Assembly: GCA_001750645.1 (NCBI GenBank)
Contig: MEIF01000002.1
Location: forward strand, 1-64,000
Source of the DNA: Gammaproteobacteria bacterium AqS3
GTDB taxonomy: Bacteria; Pseudomonadota; Gammaproteobacteria; MEIF01; AqS3
Reading direction: 5' to 3'
Length of the DNA stretch: 64,000 nucleotides
Under the pieces are notes generated by a model that was not told the DNA's origin, searched no databases, and was given only the letters and a program-made list of their open reading frames with translations. Below are positions 18,344 to 27,342 of this stretch, piece after piece. The position numbers were made by a program, and so were the translations under genes. Within the stretch, counting starts at the first letter, position 1, and each line of letters opens with the position of its first letter.

Positions 18344-19206
18344 ACGAACCACACATAGTTGAGCACGGTGCCGGCAAACAGAATCGCCCCGCCCCAGGCA
18401 TTGCTGCCGAACGCGCGCATCGGGTCGGGCCGCTCGCCCCGGATCAGCCGCTGCTGATAGACGAACAGGAAGTACAGGGACGTCACCGCCAGGTAGTAGG
18501 GCAGGTTGAGCATGTTGTCGATGCCGTAGAACACCAGCAGCACGATGGTCAGCGTCTGAAAGACCGCTATCGCGGACGGGGTGCGCCTGCCGAACAGCAG
18601 CGCGGTCGAGTGGATGCCGCCGTGGGAGGCGTCGTCTTGGGCGTCCGCCATGGCGTAGATCGTGTCGTAGGCCATGATCCAGGCGGCATTGGCCGCGAAC
18701 AGCCACCACAGCACCGGGTTGAGCCAGTCCAGCACGATGGCGTAGGTGATCGGAATGCCCATCGAGAACGTCACCGCCAGCACCAGCTGCGGCGCCCGCA
18801 GGAAGCGCTTGGCCAGCGGATACAGGCCGATCAGCGCCGCCGCCAGCGCCGCCACCGCTGCGGTCAGCTGGTTGGTCCAGAGCAGCAGCGTCAGCGCCGC
18901 CAGGATGAGCGCCGCCGCCAGGATGAGCGCCTGCCTGAGCGACAGCGCCCCGCTGGGCAGCGGACGCTCCCGGGTGCGCGCGACGTGCCCGTCCAGATCG
19001 CGGTCGAGGATGTCGTTGAGGGTGCAGCCCAGCGAGCGGGTGATCAGCGCACCGACGACGATCAGCCCGATCAGCCAGGGGTCTGGGGCGCTGCGGTAGA
19101 ACTCCTGATGCGCCACCCACAGCCCCAGCAGAGCCGGCCACATCAGCAGCCATAGACCGGTTGGCTGGTGCAGACGCATCAGTTGCAGATAGGGGCGGAT
19201 CACCAC
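18340..19206 (-). CDS. ubiA: 4-hydroxybenzoate polyprenyltransferase UbiA
   Basis: 288 aa integral membrane protein with about nine helices. It prenylates 4-hydroxybenzoate in ubiquinone synthesis. Both Asp-rich motifs that bind the Mg-diphosphate are present: NDILDRDLDGHV and YAMADAQDDASHG. Start is GTG at 19206 (a second GTG follows immediately). It lies upstream of the PhoB/PhoR-like genes with a 4-nt overlap, as in some pseudomonads where ubiA is next to phoBR. Confidence 0.93.
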   Translation of the reverse strand: MVIRPYLQLMRLHQPTGLWLLMWPALLGLWVAHQEFYRSAPDPWLIGLIVVGALITRSLGCTLNDILDRDLDGHVARTRERPLPSGALSLRQALILAAALILAALTLLLWTNQLTAAVAALAAALIGLYPLAKRFLRAPQLVLAVTFSMGIPITYAIVLDWLNPVLWWLFAANAAWIMAYDTIYAMADAQDDASHGGIHSTALLFGRRTPSAIAVFQTLTIVLLVFYGIDNMLNLPYYLAVTSLYFLFVYQQRLIRGERPDPMRAFGSNAWGGAILFAGTVLNYVWFV

Positions 19207-19271
19207 GGCGAAGACGCCCGCTTGCGTAGGGGAAATATTTTAACGCCGCCGACCGGACTCGGTGCGTTTTT

Positions 19272-19277
19272 TATAAT
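19272..19277 (+). promoter_or_regulatory. -10 box TATAAT upstream of rubredoxin
   Basis: A perfect TATAAT in TTTTTTATAATGCG lies 65 nt upstream of the rubredoxin ATG. No convincing -35 at 16-18 bp is seen, so this rests on the -10 alone. Confidence 0.4.
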
Positions 19278-19342
19278 GCGCCCGCTCAAAACTGAAGCCG
19301 CCCGGGACTGACGCCGGACGGCGACGACGGAGACAAGAGCGC

Positions 19343-19525
19343 ATGAGCGAGAGCGGTGAATTCAAAAAATGGGAGTGCATCGTCTGCGGCTTCATCTACG
19401 ACGAAGCTGTGGGCTGGCCCGAGGACGGCATCAAGGCGGGCACCCGCTGGGCCGACGTCCCCGAGGACTGGATCTGCCCCGAGTGCTCCGTCGGCAAGGA
19501 AGACTTCGTGATGCTGGAGGTTTGA
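19343..19525 (+). CDS. rubA: rubredoxin
   Basis: 60 aa, ATG with GGAGA SD. Two iron-binding pairs are present, CIVCGF and CPECSV, with the typical [15 protein letters not shown] and DWICPEC context. It is a small cytosolic one-electron carrier that commonly accepts electrons from an FAD reductase, for alkane hydroxylase or oxidative-stress enzymes. It is divergent from ubiA and convergent with the defence operon end. Confidence 0.96.
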   Translation: MSESGEFKKWECIVCGFIYDEAVGWPEDGIKAGTRWADVPEDWICPECSVGKEDFVMLEV

Positions 19526-19553
19526 GGGTCGGGGTTCTTCCCTCCAGCTTTGA

Positions 19554-20855
19554 TTATTGGATGACCGGATCGGGGAGCGGTCTGTCATCGGAGGGGAACA
19601 GGGCGGCAAAATCCTCCTTGAGCTTCTGTTTTTCCTCATCGGGCAGCACTCCGCCCGCGAGATGCATTATTAACAGTGTCGTAAGAATGCGGTTTTTCGT
19701 GATGATTCTTCCACTTTCAGCTGTTCCCGACCACAAAACATTTTCCCAGTAACCGGAAATGTTTTCATCATTAATTAGCCAAGGCAATTGATTGAGACGT
19801 TTTGCCGCCTCTTTCCAAGAAAAGCCGCCTGAACCATTTGTCAACTTTAAGAAAGCCTTAAATAAACATTCTTGCCCTACCGGTTTGCCCAGCAAGTTAC
19901 TTTGGCGAATCTGACACCGTAATTCATCTCCGTCCGATTCCAAATCACTCAGCATCAGTTGAAATGTCTCAATATTCTTCAATAAAAATGCCCAGATCTT
20001 CTTGCACTGTTCCTCATATTCATCAGCTTTTTCGGAGTCAGGCAGTCTGGTAATATCCGGAGGAGGAAAATACGCCTTAATAATGGCTTCATTGATGTTA
20101 TAAATAATTGCCAGCGTGGTGAAGTAAGGGTCTTGCTTCCTAAGTGTGTTGTCCTTGAATTTGACAAGATCAGCACCGATCCTAACTCCCTTTTCAATCT
20201 CATTGCTGGCGATATCTCTAGCCAGCACTGCGATAATGTCGTCATCGTTAGTGACGATATTCTCACCTGTCGTCGGCCTTCGTGCCGTCAAATTGATACG
20301 GGTAAAAATGCGCCTGATTTTCTCAGTCTTATTCTTAATTGGATCCACCAATATCAAAACAATATCCTCTGATGCCAACTCGATACATGGTTTTCTAATT
20401 CCAGGTATGGGGTTTCCCTGATTATCCAGCCCGGTAATAGCAAATTCCAATGCTTTAAGACGATGCTGACCATCCAGCGGGACAATTACCTCTCGGCCCT
20501 GAAAGGTCAAAAAACCTATGTTGTCCGAAGCACTTTGATAATCTGAGCGGAGCTCGCCAGCGAACGCATCATCATTAAGAGCCCTAAAATTTAAAGGGCC
20601 ATTACTGTTCATTACAGTAACAATTAAAGCACCAAAAAACCTGGAGGGATTGCTCGCCAAATACGGAGCAATATGATCTCTAACACGCCTATAATTAATA
20701 TCGCGCTGATACTTTTCATCGATGGTTAAATTATCCCAACCAGGCATATCCTTGGGAATCTTCAGAGTCTGAATAACTTCTCCAGCCTTCATTGATATCA
20801 CATAGTAGTTGATATCGCCCATCTTGCCTTTCATCGCAGGTACAGTTGTTGGCAT
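19554..20855 (-). CDS. DndB-like DGQHR-domain protein
   Basis: 433 aa, ATG with AGGAGA SD. The diagnostic motif is VPLDGQHRLKALEFAI (DGQHR domain), with the DndB-type N-terminal block 'YQRDINYRRVRDHIAPYL' before it and an 'IFTRINLTARRPTTGENIV' segment after it. DndB acts in DNA phosphorothioation loci as a repressor/regulator of modification and is a remote relative of ParB/DUF262 folds. It is the last gene of the six-gene minus-strand operon, 14 nt after the GIY-YIG gene. AT content is visibly higher than in the housekeeping flanks, a sign of transfer. DndB is my best call, not proven. Confidence 0.78.
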   Translation of the reverse strand: MPTTVPAMKGKMGDINYYVISMKAGEVIQTLKIPKDMPGWDNLTIDEKYQRDINYRRVRDHIAPYLASNPSRFFGALIVTVMNSNGPLNFRALNDDAFAGELRSDYQSASDNIGFLTFQGREVIVPLDGQHRLKALEFAITGLDNQGNPIPGIRKPCIELASEDIVLILVDPIKNKTEKIRRIFTRINLTARRPTTGENIVTNDDDIIAVLARDIASNEIEKGVRIGADLVKFKDNTLRKQDPYFTTLAIIYNINEAIIKAYFPPPDITRLPDSEKADEYEEQCKKIWAFLLKNIETFQLMLSDLESDGDELRCQIRQSNLLGKPVGQECLFKAFLKLTNGSGGFSWKEAAKRLNQLPWLINDENISGYWENVLWSGTAESGRIITKNRILTTLLIMHLAGGVLPDEEKQKLKEDFAALFPSDDRPLPDPVIQ

Positions 20856-20869
20856 TTGAATTTCTCCTG

Positions 20870-21223
20870 TTACTGGTAATTGGGATTGTGATCGCGATTT
20901 GCGAGCGGTTTAAATACTTTAATCAGGTGCTTTTCAACTTCATTCAGCTGGCCTTTTTCAACTTGTGTGAATTGAATTTCCAAAGATTGGCCGAAATATT
21001 TAATGCGTTTTTTCAATTTGGGGTTGAATGTATTTTTTGGATTCAAATGTTGCTTTAATCTCTTCTTAATTGAACTAGAGGTTTGACCAATATAAATATA
21101 TCGTTTGGCCTCTTTGCACCAAAAAGCATAAACTCCAGACTTGATATCCGGCATTCCCTCTACATCCAAGTAATTCGGACGAATCCTCTGAACCGGAGGC
21201 AGCTCCAACCCGCATTGGCTCAT
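20870..21223 (-). CDS. small GIY-YIG-type nuclease-domain protein
   Basis: 117 aa if the ATG overlapping the previous stop (ATGA) is used, with a GGAGG SD 8 nt upstream; the track extends 5 residues further. The GIY-YIG pattern is present as SGVYAFWCKEA...YIYIGQTSSSIKKRLKQHL, with the conserved Arg in the helix after the second strand and a Glu near NEVEKHLIKVF. It contains little besides the catalytic domain, so a DNA-binding partner or host complex is likely. It lies between the SspE-like and DndB-like genes, suggesting a nicking role in the defence module. Confidence 0.8.
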   Translation of the reverse strand: MSQCGLELPPVQRIRPNYLDVEGMPDIKSGVYAFWCKEAKRYIYIGQTSSSIKKRLKQHLNPKNTFNPKLKKRIKYFGQSLEIQFTQVEKGQLNEVEKHLIKVFKPLANRDHNPNYQ

Positions 21224-23061
21224 TTCGGAAACCTCCAAACCTGGGTCGCCATTTTGGCCAGCTTTTCCTGTCGCTCATTGATATTTGCAGGGCCCCAGTC
21301 GTGTTTGCGGGATAAGTCGCGGTTGAGGCTGATGGGATTGCTTCTAAAGGTTTCCTTCTTGTTCGAAAAACTCCGGTTATAGTCCCCGGCGGTGTTGTGC
21401 GGGCCGGCCAGCAAGGTCATATTTCCATAGCGGTCGACATATTCCTGGTGGGCATTGCCAAAGCGGGGCCAGCCTGCATGGAACCTTTCAGATCTGGGCA
21501 GGATGTGCTCCAGCGTCAATTCTTTCTGAAAATGGGGCTGGGGGTGCAGTTCAAGATCCTGCGCGCCAGCAATCGCCGACAAAAACAATTTGATCTTGTT
21601 TGAGTTTTTCTCCGTCACCCACTTCATTCTGCTGATGAATTGGGCATCGTTTATCACTTGATAGTCAGAATGCTCCGATTCGAATTTTTTGAGGAAGGCC
21701 ATCATGTTCAAAGAGCGGGTATTCCTGCTGCGAAAAATTTTGCTGGCCAGTCTTGAAAAGGGCTCCTCAAAGCGAGAGGTTTCAAACTTTGCAACGATAA
21801 AGGACACCCTCATGACGTAAGCATTGAACTGAATGATCATCTTGCGCAGATGCCTGACCGCGACCCTGTGCTTCTGGCTGTCGGACTGGGGCAGCCGGCA
21901 GTAATGAAAAAGCAGCGCAAACAGAACCGGAAACGTGACTTTTTTGTATCTCGCCAGCTCGTGCAGCAAGACGGGCAAATCTCGACCGGAGCGCAATTCC
22001 CCGGCGTCTCTCGTAAATGCCTGGCACAGGGCGCCCTCCTCCGGAAAAGCGATGCTTTTATAGACCTCGGTGCAGATCGGGTCGGTTAAATCGTCGATCA
22101 AATCGCGGGCGCGCTGAATCTCGGCATCCTCGCCGCTGTCATCGAAGATGTCCTCCTCAATTTTCTCGCGGACTTTTTCATACAGCTGCTCCTTGTGAAT
22201 GAACCCGTAGCGGCACTGAAAATAGCAGCGCGCATATTCATCAAAACGGCCCGCATATCTGGAATTATTGTCAATGACATTTCTGCGCATGTTTTCAATC
22301 TTTCTGTGCACATCCTGGCGCTCCTCCTCGGAGTGATTGAAATACGAATAAAGGTAATTTCTGATGAGATCGATGGCTGCAAGCGGCTTCCCCCGGGAGT
22401 TGATGGTTTCAAATATTTTGTTGGGGTTCATTTCTTCCGGAATGGTCAGGCAGGATATTTCCACGCAGTTGGTAATGAAGTGAAAATATCTCTCAAGATC
22501 CGAATCGGTTCTTCTGCCTTCATGAAAAAATTGATCAATCGTCTTGTTGGCGTCCAGCAGTTTTGTCTTCTCTTTTAATTCCTGGCCAATGACTATGTTT
22601 TTATAGTGCAGCCTGTACTCCTCCGGGGCGTGTATTCTCAGCATCGAGCTGAACCTGCCGGAAGATGCGTCGGAAAATTGATGGGAATGGTTGTCTTTTA
22701 GGTCATAGAGCAGACGCAGCGCCCGCCTCTCCACCAAATCCCGCTCTACCCCCCCCCTACAAATATTGTCACCGGAGAAATACCGGCCCAGCACGCTCAG
22801 AATGATGGACAGGGTAATCAGGCGCTGCTGCCCGTCAATAATTTCAATCCTTCCGGAAGTATCGCCCGCCCTTTTGGTGAGCATCACCGACCCGAGGAAA
22901 TAACACGGCTCGCCGTCCTGCACCGCAGTCCAGGTGTCCTCCAGCAGTCGGGTGGCGTGTTTTTTCTCCCAGTCGTAGTAGCGCTGATACCAGGGAATCT
23001 CAAAAACCCCCAGAGTCAGAAGCTCGTGAATCGAGCGCGTCTTGGAAACAACCATGGTCAC
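21220..23061 (-). CDS. DUF262-DUF1524 protein, SspE/GmrSD-like effector
   Basis: 613 aa. The N-terminal DUF262 domain has FEIPWYQRYYDWEKKH and the nucleotide-binding motif IEIIDGQQRLITL. The C-terminal DUF1524 HNH nuclease domain has LTLEHILPRSE, YGNMTLLAGPHN and FSNKKE, all consistent with an active nuclease. SspE, of the single-strand phosphorothioation system, has this architecture and attacks invading DNA when it senses host modification; GmrSD type IV enzymes are related. GTG start overlaps the dndC stop (GTGA); an ATG two codons later is possible. Adjacent DndC makes an SspE-like role the best guess. Confidence 0.8.
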   Translation of the reverse strand: MTMVVSKTRSIHELLTLGVFEIPWYQRYYDWEKKHATRLLEDTWTAVQDGEPCYFLGSVMLTKRAGDTSGRIEIIDGQQRLITLSIILSVLGRYFSGDNICRGGVERDLVERRALRLLYDLKDNHSHQFSDASSGRFSSMLRIHAPEEYRLHYKNIVIGQELKEKTKLLDANKTIDQFFHEGRRTDSDLERYFHFITNCVEISCLTIPEEMNPNKIFETINSRGKPLAAIDLIRNYLYSYFNHSEEERQDVHRKIENMRRNVIDNNSRYAGRFDEYARCYFQCRYGFIHKEQLYEKVREKIEEDIFDDSGEDAEIQRARDLIDDLTDPICTEVYKSIAFPEEGALCQAFTRDAGELRSGRDLPVLLHELARYKKVTFPVLFALLFHYCRLPQSDSQKHRVAVRHLRKMIIQFNAYVMRVSFIVAKFETSRFEEPFSRLASKIFRSRNTRSLNMMAFLKKFESEHSDYQVINDAQFISRMKWVTEKNSNKIKLFLSAIAGAQDLELHPQPHFQKELTLEHILPRSERFHAGWPRFGNAHQEYVDRYGNMTLLAGPHNTAGDYNRSFSNKKETFRSNPISLNRDLSRKHDWGPANINERQEKLAKMATQVWRFPK

Positions 23062-24287
23062 GCTTCGATCTCAATCTTAAGCAGCTTCTTGAGCGAGTTG
23101 CGGGCGTCCTCGCCGACCTGATCGCGCCTCCAGATCTCCTCGATGTATTCCTTCTCCCCCTCGGAGATCAGCGCCTCGCCGATCTCCTCGCCCAGCGCCT
23201 CGAGCCGCCGCAGAATCTCCCGGCGGGTTTCGAGGCGGAACGGCCCCAGGGTCGGGGTGCCATCGGCGCGCAGCTTGATGCGGCCATTGCGGCGAACCGT
23301 GCTGCGCTTGCTGTCGTCCTCCCTCAGGGCGATCAGCCACTCGCGAAAGTCGGCCAGCAGCTCAAGCTTTTCCTGCTCCCGGTCATCGGAGGCGCCGGAG
23401 GCGATCAGCCCGCGCATGCTGCGATCCTTCTGCACCACGGTGCAGGTCCAGCAGCCGAAGCGGGGCGAGGTCGTCCCGCACGAGGGCGCATCCTCCTTGG
23501 TCAGAACCAGCGGACACTCGCCCCCGCCGGCATTGCGGTAGAGCGTGATCAGCTGCCGGTGCGAGCCGCCCCAGGGCGCCGCCCGCTGCATCAGGATCAG
23601 CCAGACGTCCTCGTCGGTGAGGTCGGCCAGCGGGGCGAAGACCCGGCAGCCCCTGATGCTGCTGTGCGGGTTGGTCCCGTCGGCCTGGACGCCGTGCTTG
23701 GCCATGTTCCGCCGCCGGCTGGTCGATTCGCTGCGGCGCGTGCCGATCAGCAGCACGGCCTTTTTGTGCCGCCGCACCAGCCGGTTGATCAGCTCATCGG
23801 TCGGCTGGATTTTCATGCGGTCGGTACACCAGCGGAAATTGCGCGTCGGCGGGATGTAGCCCCGGCCGATCAGATTCACCCAGAAGGTCTGGTTGATGTA
23901 GGGCTGCGTCAGCTTGATCGACACGGGAAACCCGGCCTCCTGTGCGGCGCCGCCGATGATTTCCAGCGACCGCTTCAGATGCCCGATGACCAGCGGCGAT
24001 TCAACCAGCGTGTCGTTGGAGACGATGAAAATCGGTCGGCGCCGCTGCTCGGCCGGCAATTCGCCGAGCACCTCCCAGACCAGCTGCAGCAGCAGGGTCG
24101 AGTCCTTGCCGCCGGAATAGGCGACGATCCACGGCTCGTCGCCCTCCCGCAGATAGGTGCGCGCAACCACCTCCCGCACGGCCTGGTAGCGCTCGGCGAT
24201 GTCCTCGATTGTGGAGGCGACGGGCTGCTCCATGTACTCAACCGCAGGCAGCGGCGGGCGATCCTGTTCCTCTGCGGATGGCTGCAT
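23058..24287 (-). CDS. dndC: DNA phosphorothioation sulfurtransferase DndC
   Basis: 409 aa. It belongs to the PAPS-reductase/ATP-pyrophosphatase superfamily: the PP-loop is IVAYSGGKDSTLLLQLVWE. The cysteines expected for the iron-sulfur cluster are present in FRWCTDRMK, GGGECPLVL and SCGTTSPRFGCWTCTVVQKD, the last being a strong DndC signature. In known systems DndC activates sulfur for replacement of a backbone oxygen, with DndD and DndE, and an IscS/DndA cysteine desulfurase as donor. None of those genes is in this window, so partners must be elsewhere or the system is atypical. The next gene overlaps its stop by 4 nt. Confidence 0.88.
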   Translation of the reverse strand: MQPSAEEQDRPPLPAVEYMEQPVASTIEDIAERYQAVREVVARTYLREGDEPWIVAYSGGKDSTLLLQLVWEVLGELPAEQRRRPIFIVSNDTLVESPLVIGHLKRSLEIIGGAAQEAGFPVSIKLTQPYINQTFWVNLIGRGYIPPTRNFRWCTDRMKIQPTDELINRLVRRHKKAVLLIGTRRSESTSRRRNMAKHGVQADGTNPHSSIRGCRVFAPLADLTDEDVWLILMQRAAPWGGSHRQLITLYRNAGGGECPLVLTKEDAPSCGTTSPRFGCWTCTVVQKDRSMRGLIASGASDDREQEKLELLADFREWLIALREDDSKRSTVRRNGRIKLRADGTPTLGPFRLETRREILRRLEALGEEIGEALISEGEKEYIEEIWRRDQVGEDARNSLKKLLKIEIEA

Positions 24288-24377
24288 TTTTCAGGAGTGC
24301 CCAACGCATGAGTGTTCAGAGATTAGCAGAAAGTCATTTTCCAGCGCAGAAACGACAAGTTCAGAATCGCCGGCCGC

Positions 24378-25532
24378 TCACGCAGTCCTGACGAGGGCCT
24401 CGCCCGCCGATCGCGCGACCGCCTCGGCCAGCCTGACCGGAACGGCATTGCCGAGCTGCCGCATGGCCTCCGTCCAGACGCCGGCGAATTCAAAGCCATC
24501 CGGAAATGTCTGAACGCGCGCGGCTTCCCTGATCGTCAGATAGCGGACGCGGCCATCGTGAAAGCGGATCATGTTCTCCCCGCCGGGGACGCCGTGATCC
24601 CCGGCTTTCAGCGCCTTGCCGGGCTCATCCAGCGGGCTGCCGGTATGCCCGGGATAGGGCCTGGCCCCCTGACGCAGCTGGTGCCCCGAGATATCGGCGT
24701 CGCCATCGGCCCAAGGCTCCGGCAAACCTTTCAGAGCCTGTCGAATGGTCTTCCACGGATGCTCATCCGGAGGCAGCATGCCGAAATCATTTGTCAATCG
24801 CCTGCGGCAGGTCCCGTCGGCAATCACCTCCTGCTCCTGCGGGCTGGGCGTCGCACCGGTTTCATCCCAGTACGCCCCGGTGACAAACTTGGCATAGTCC
24901 AGGCTCTTCCTGCTGTGCGTCTGCTTTGGAAATGCCCACTCCACATTCAGTCCCTTTCGAAAACCGACGAAAAACACCCGCTCCCGCTTCTGGGGAACTC
25001 CGTAGTCCGCTGCGTTCAGACATTGAAAGAGCACGCTGTATTCAAGATCAACAGGCCTGCCCGCAGACTTAACCCGCTCGAGGCGGATCAAATGATCGGC
25101 CCACGCCTCGCCGGCCTTTTTGGGCAGCGAGGGATAGGTCAGGCACAGGGTGATGTATTCAAAATACGAGGCGAAGGACGGGCGCATCAGCCCTTTGACG
25201 TTCTCAAAAATAAACGCCCGGGGGCGGAGCGCCCTGATTGCCCGAACCGCCTCGGGAAACATATCGCGCGCATCGGCCTGGCCCCTGGCCTTTCCGCCGA
25301 TGGAGAATGGCTGGCACGGCGGCCCGCCGGCGATGATGTCGACTTGGCCCTGCAAGGCCGCATAGTCAAACTCGGCAATGTCGACCTCAAACACCCGGGA
25401 GGAGAAGTTGGCGCGCAGCGTGCCGCAGGCGTTCTTATCCCGCTCGAGCAGCCCCTCGCATTCGAAGCCGCCATTTTTGACGCCGAGCGCCAGCCCGCCG
25501 GCGCCCGAAAACAACTCCAAGGCTTTCATCAT
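24378..25532 (-). CDS. C5-cytosine DNA methyltransferase (M.Eco29kI-like partner)
   Basis: 384 aa from the first ATG after the nuclease stop (MMKALELFSGAGGLALG); the track start overlaps that gene by 14 nt. m5C motifs in order: I ALELFSGAGGL, IV GGPPCQPFS with catalytic Cys, VI IFENVKG, VIII QKRERVFFVG, and X RQLGNAVPV near the C-terminus, with a large target-recognition region between VIII and X. Its neighbour is an Eco29kI-family nuclease, so the likely target is CCGCGG. The order is nuclease then methylase. Confidence 0.9.
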   Translation of the reverse strand: MMKALELFSGAGGLALGVKNGGFECEGLLERDKNACGTLRANFSSRVFEVDIAEFDYAALQGQVDIIAGGPPCQPFSIGGKARGQADARDMFPEAVRAIRALRPRAFIFENVKGLMRPSFASYFEYITLCLTYPSLPKKAGEAWADHLIRLERVKSAGRPVDLEYSVLFQCLNAADYGVPQKRERVFFVGFRKGLNVEWAFPKQTHSRKSLDYAKFVTGAYWDETGATPSPQEQEVIADGTCRRRLTNDFGMLPPDEHPWKTIRQALKGLPEPWADGDADISGHQLRQGARPYPGHTGSPLDEPGKALKAGDHGVPGGENMIRFHDGRVRYLTIREAARVQTFPDGFEFAGVWTEAMRQLGNAVPVRLAEAVARSAGEALVRTA

Positions 25533-25533
25533 T

Positions 25534-26145
25534 TCACCGTCTCGCATGAAGATGCCGCCTCACTCTTGAAAGTATGGCCTCCTCGCTGTCTCGGTGGACT
25601 TTCAAGTGCGCCGCCCAAGAACGCCCTGGATGAATGGTATCCCACTCGGATCGGGACTGCGCATACCGCCCTCTTCCGGGATCGTGGTTGCCGAAACCGT
25701 CGATACACGAATTCCACAGGGGACGATATTTTTTGATCAACTCTGATTCAAGTGCCCCTATCAGGCTAGATATGGAGCCTTCCAGAACAATCATGCGCAC
25801 GATGAAATCGGCTACTGACAAGTGTGCCCCTTGGTCTATCGAATGGGCATGCTCCCTTAGCCTCTGGTGAAGCGATGCCTGTTTTTTGCTTTCTTCACGG
25901 CCCTGTCTCCAGCCAAGCGGGACAGCTTTTCCGACGTATATGGGAACTTCTCTAAGCGATTCCATTTGGCATAGCCGCTGATAAGTCGGATACCTTCCCC
26001 TGTAATAAAGGCCGTATACACCTGCCCCTTCAAAAGGCTCAAGATCTGAAAGTTCAAACATCTGCGTTTTTTCAAAAAAGGCGGTGGCGGATGCGATCAC
26101 TTCCGGCCAGCGGGCATCCTGAAAGCGATAGGACTCTATGTCCAC
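25534..26145 (-). CDS. Eco29kI-family type II restriction endonuclease (GIY-YIG)
   Basis: 203 aa from a GTG 3 nt after the argD stop. A GIY-YIG core is visible: GAGVYGLYYRG, PIYVGKAVPLGWRQ, the Arg in SLHQRLREHAHSI, and the C-terminal catalytic Glu/Asn-rich part (LESELIKKYRPLWNS, then GFGNHDPGRGRY and WDTIHPGRSWA). This layout matches Eco29kI, which cuts CCGCGG. It is the first gene of the defence module and appears to depend on transcription from elaA-argD, or on a promoter within argD. Confidence 0.85.
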   Translation of the reverse strand: MDIESYRFQDARWPEVIASATAFFEKTQMFELSDLEPFEGAGVYGLYYRGRYPTYQRLCQMESLREVPIYVGKAVPLGWRQGREESKKQASLHQRLREHAHSIDQGAHLSVADFIVRMIVLEGSISSLIGALESELIKKYRPLWNSCIDGFGNHDPGRGRYAQSRSEWDTIHPGRSWAAHLKVHRDSEEAILSRVRRHLHARR

Positions 26146-26148
26146 CGC

Positions 26149-27342
26149 TCAGCCCCCCTGAACAAACTCCCCGACGACTTGGGACAGCCGGTCCAGGCCC
26201 TGCCCGAGTTCATCGTCGGAGATGTTCAGGGCCGGGGCGAAGCGGAGCACGTCGGCGCCGGCGGGCAGGGTCAGCAGGCCGTGACGCCAGCCCAGCCTGA
26301 CCAGGTCCATGGCGCGTCCGGCCCAGTCGGGTCCCAGCTCGGCGCCGATCAGCAGGCCGGTGCGGCGCACCTGGGAGAACAGCCTGCGGTTGCCGCCCAG
26401 CTCGGTCAGAAACTCGGTGATCCGCTGTGCGCGGGGCTCGACCCCGGCCAGCACTTCGTCATCGAGCAGCTCGAGCGTGCGCAGGGCGACCGCACACGCC
26501 AGGGGGTTGCCGCCAAAGGTGCTGCCGTGGGTTCCGGGCTGCATGCAGTCGCCGATTGCGGCACGGGTCAGGGTCGCCCCGATCGGAAAGCCCGACCCCA
26601 GCGCCTTGGCCGAGGTCAGGATGTCGGGCTCGACGCCCAGCTGCTGGTACATGAACAGGGCGCCGCTGCGGCCCATGCCGCTCTGGACTTCGTCAAAGAT
26701 CAGCAGGGCGCCGTGGGCGTCGCACAGGCGGCGCACCTCGGCGATGAACCCGGGATCAACCGGCACCACCCCGCCCTCGCCCAGAACCGGCTCGATGATG
26801 ACGGCGGCGGTCGGGGCCGCGCGCAGCTGCCGCTCCAGCGCCGGGGCGTCGTTGAACGGGACGTGGGCAATGCCGCCGGGCAGCGGGCCGAACCCCTCGG
26901 TGTACTTGCCACCGGCGGTGACGGTCAGCAGCGTGCGCCCGTGGAACGCCCCCTCAAAGGCGATGATCTGAACGCGCTCGGCGTCGCCCCGGTCGTGGTG
27001 ATGGCGCCTGGCCATCTTCAGGGCGGCCTCGTTGGCCTCGGCCCCGCTGTTGCTGAAAAAAACCTGCTCGGCAAAGGTGCGCGCACACAGCAGTCCGGCC
27101 AGCCTGGGGGCGAATTCGTTGGGCAGCCAGTTGGAGAGGTGCCAGAGCCGGTCGCTCTGGCGCCGCACGACCTCGACCAGCTCGGGGTGGGAGTGCCCCA
27201 GCGCCGTCACGGCAATGCCGCCGCCGAGGTCGATGTAGTCGCGCCCGTCCTGATCCCACAGGGTCGAGCCGGCGCCCCGCACCGCAACAAAATCGGCGGG
27301 CGTGTAGGTCGGCAGCAGGTGCGTGTCGGCCGGTTGCGTCAA
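26149..27342 (-). CDS. argD: acetylornithine aminotransferase ArgD
   Basis: 397 aa from a TTG with a GGGGGA SD, overlapping the elaA-like stop as TTGA; the longer track frame is read-through. It is a PLP fold-type I class III aminotransferase of arginine synthesis. Visible are the N-terminal block (GGGIAVTALGHSHPELV), FFSNSGAEANEAALKMAR, the PLP-stacking FEGAFHGRTLLT region, LIFDEVQSGMGRSG and the PLP-lysine region LTSAKALGSGFPIGA, then HGSTFGGNPLAC. The defence genes follow directly, 3 nt downstream. Confidence 0.93.
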   Translation of the reverse strand: MTQPADTHLLPTYTPADFVAVRGAGSTLWDQDGRDYIDLGGGIAVTALGHSHPELVEVVRRQSDRLWHLSNWLPNEFAPRLAGLLCARTFAEQVFFSNSGAEANEAALKMARRHHHDRGDAERVQIIAFEGAFHGRTLLTVTAGGKYTEGFGPLPGGIAHVPFNDAPALERQLRAAPTAAVIIEPVLGEGGVVPVDPGFIAEVRRLCDAHGALLIFDEVQSGMGRSGALFMYQQLGVEPDILTSAKALGSGFPIGATLTRAAIGDCMQPGTHGSTFGGNPLACAVALRTLELLDDEVLAGVEPRAQRITEFLTELGGNRRLFSQVRRTGLLIGAELGPDWAGRAMDLVRLGWRHGLLTLPAGADVLRFAPALNISDDELGQGLDRLSQVVGEFVQGG

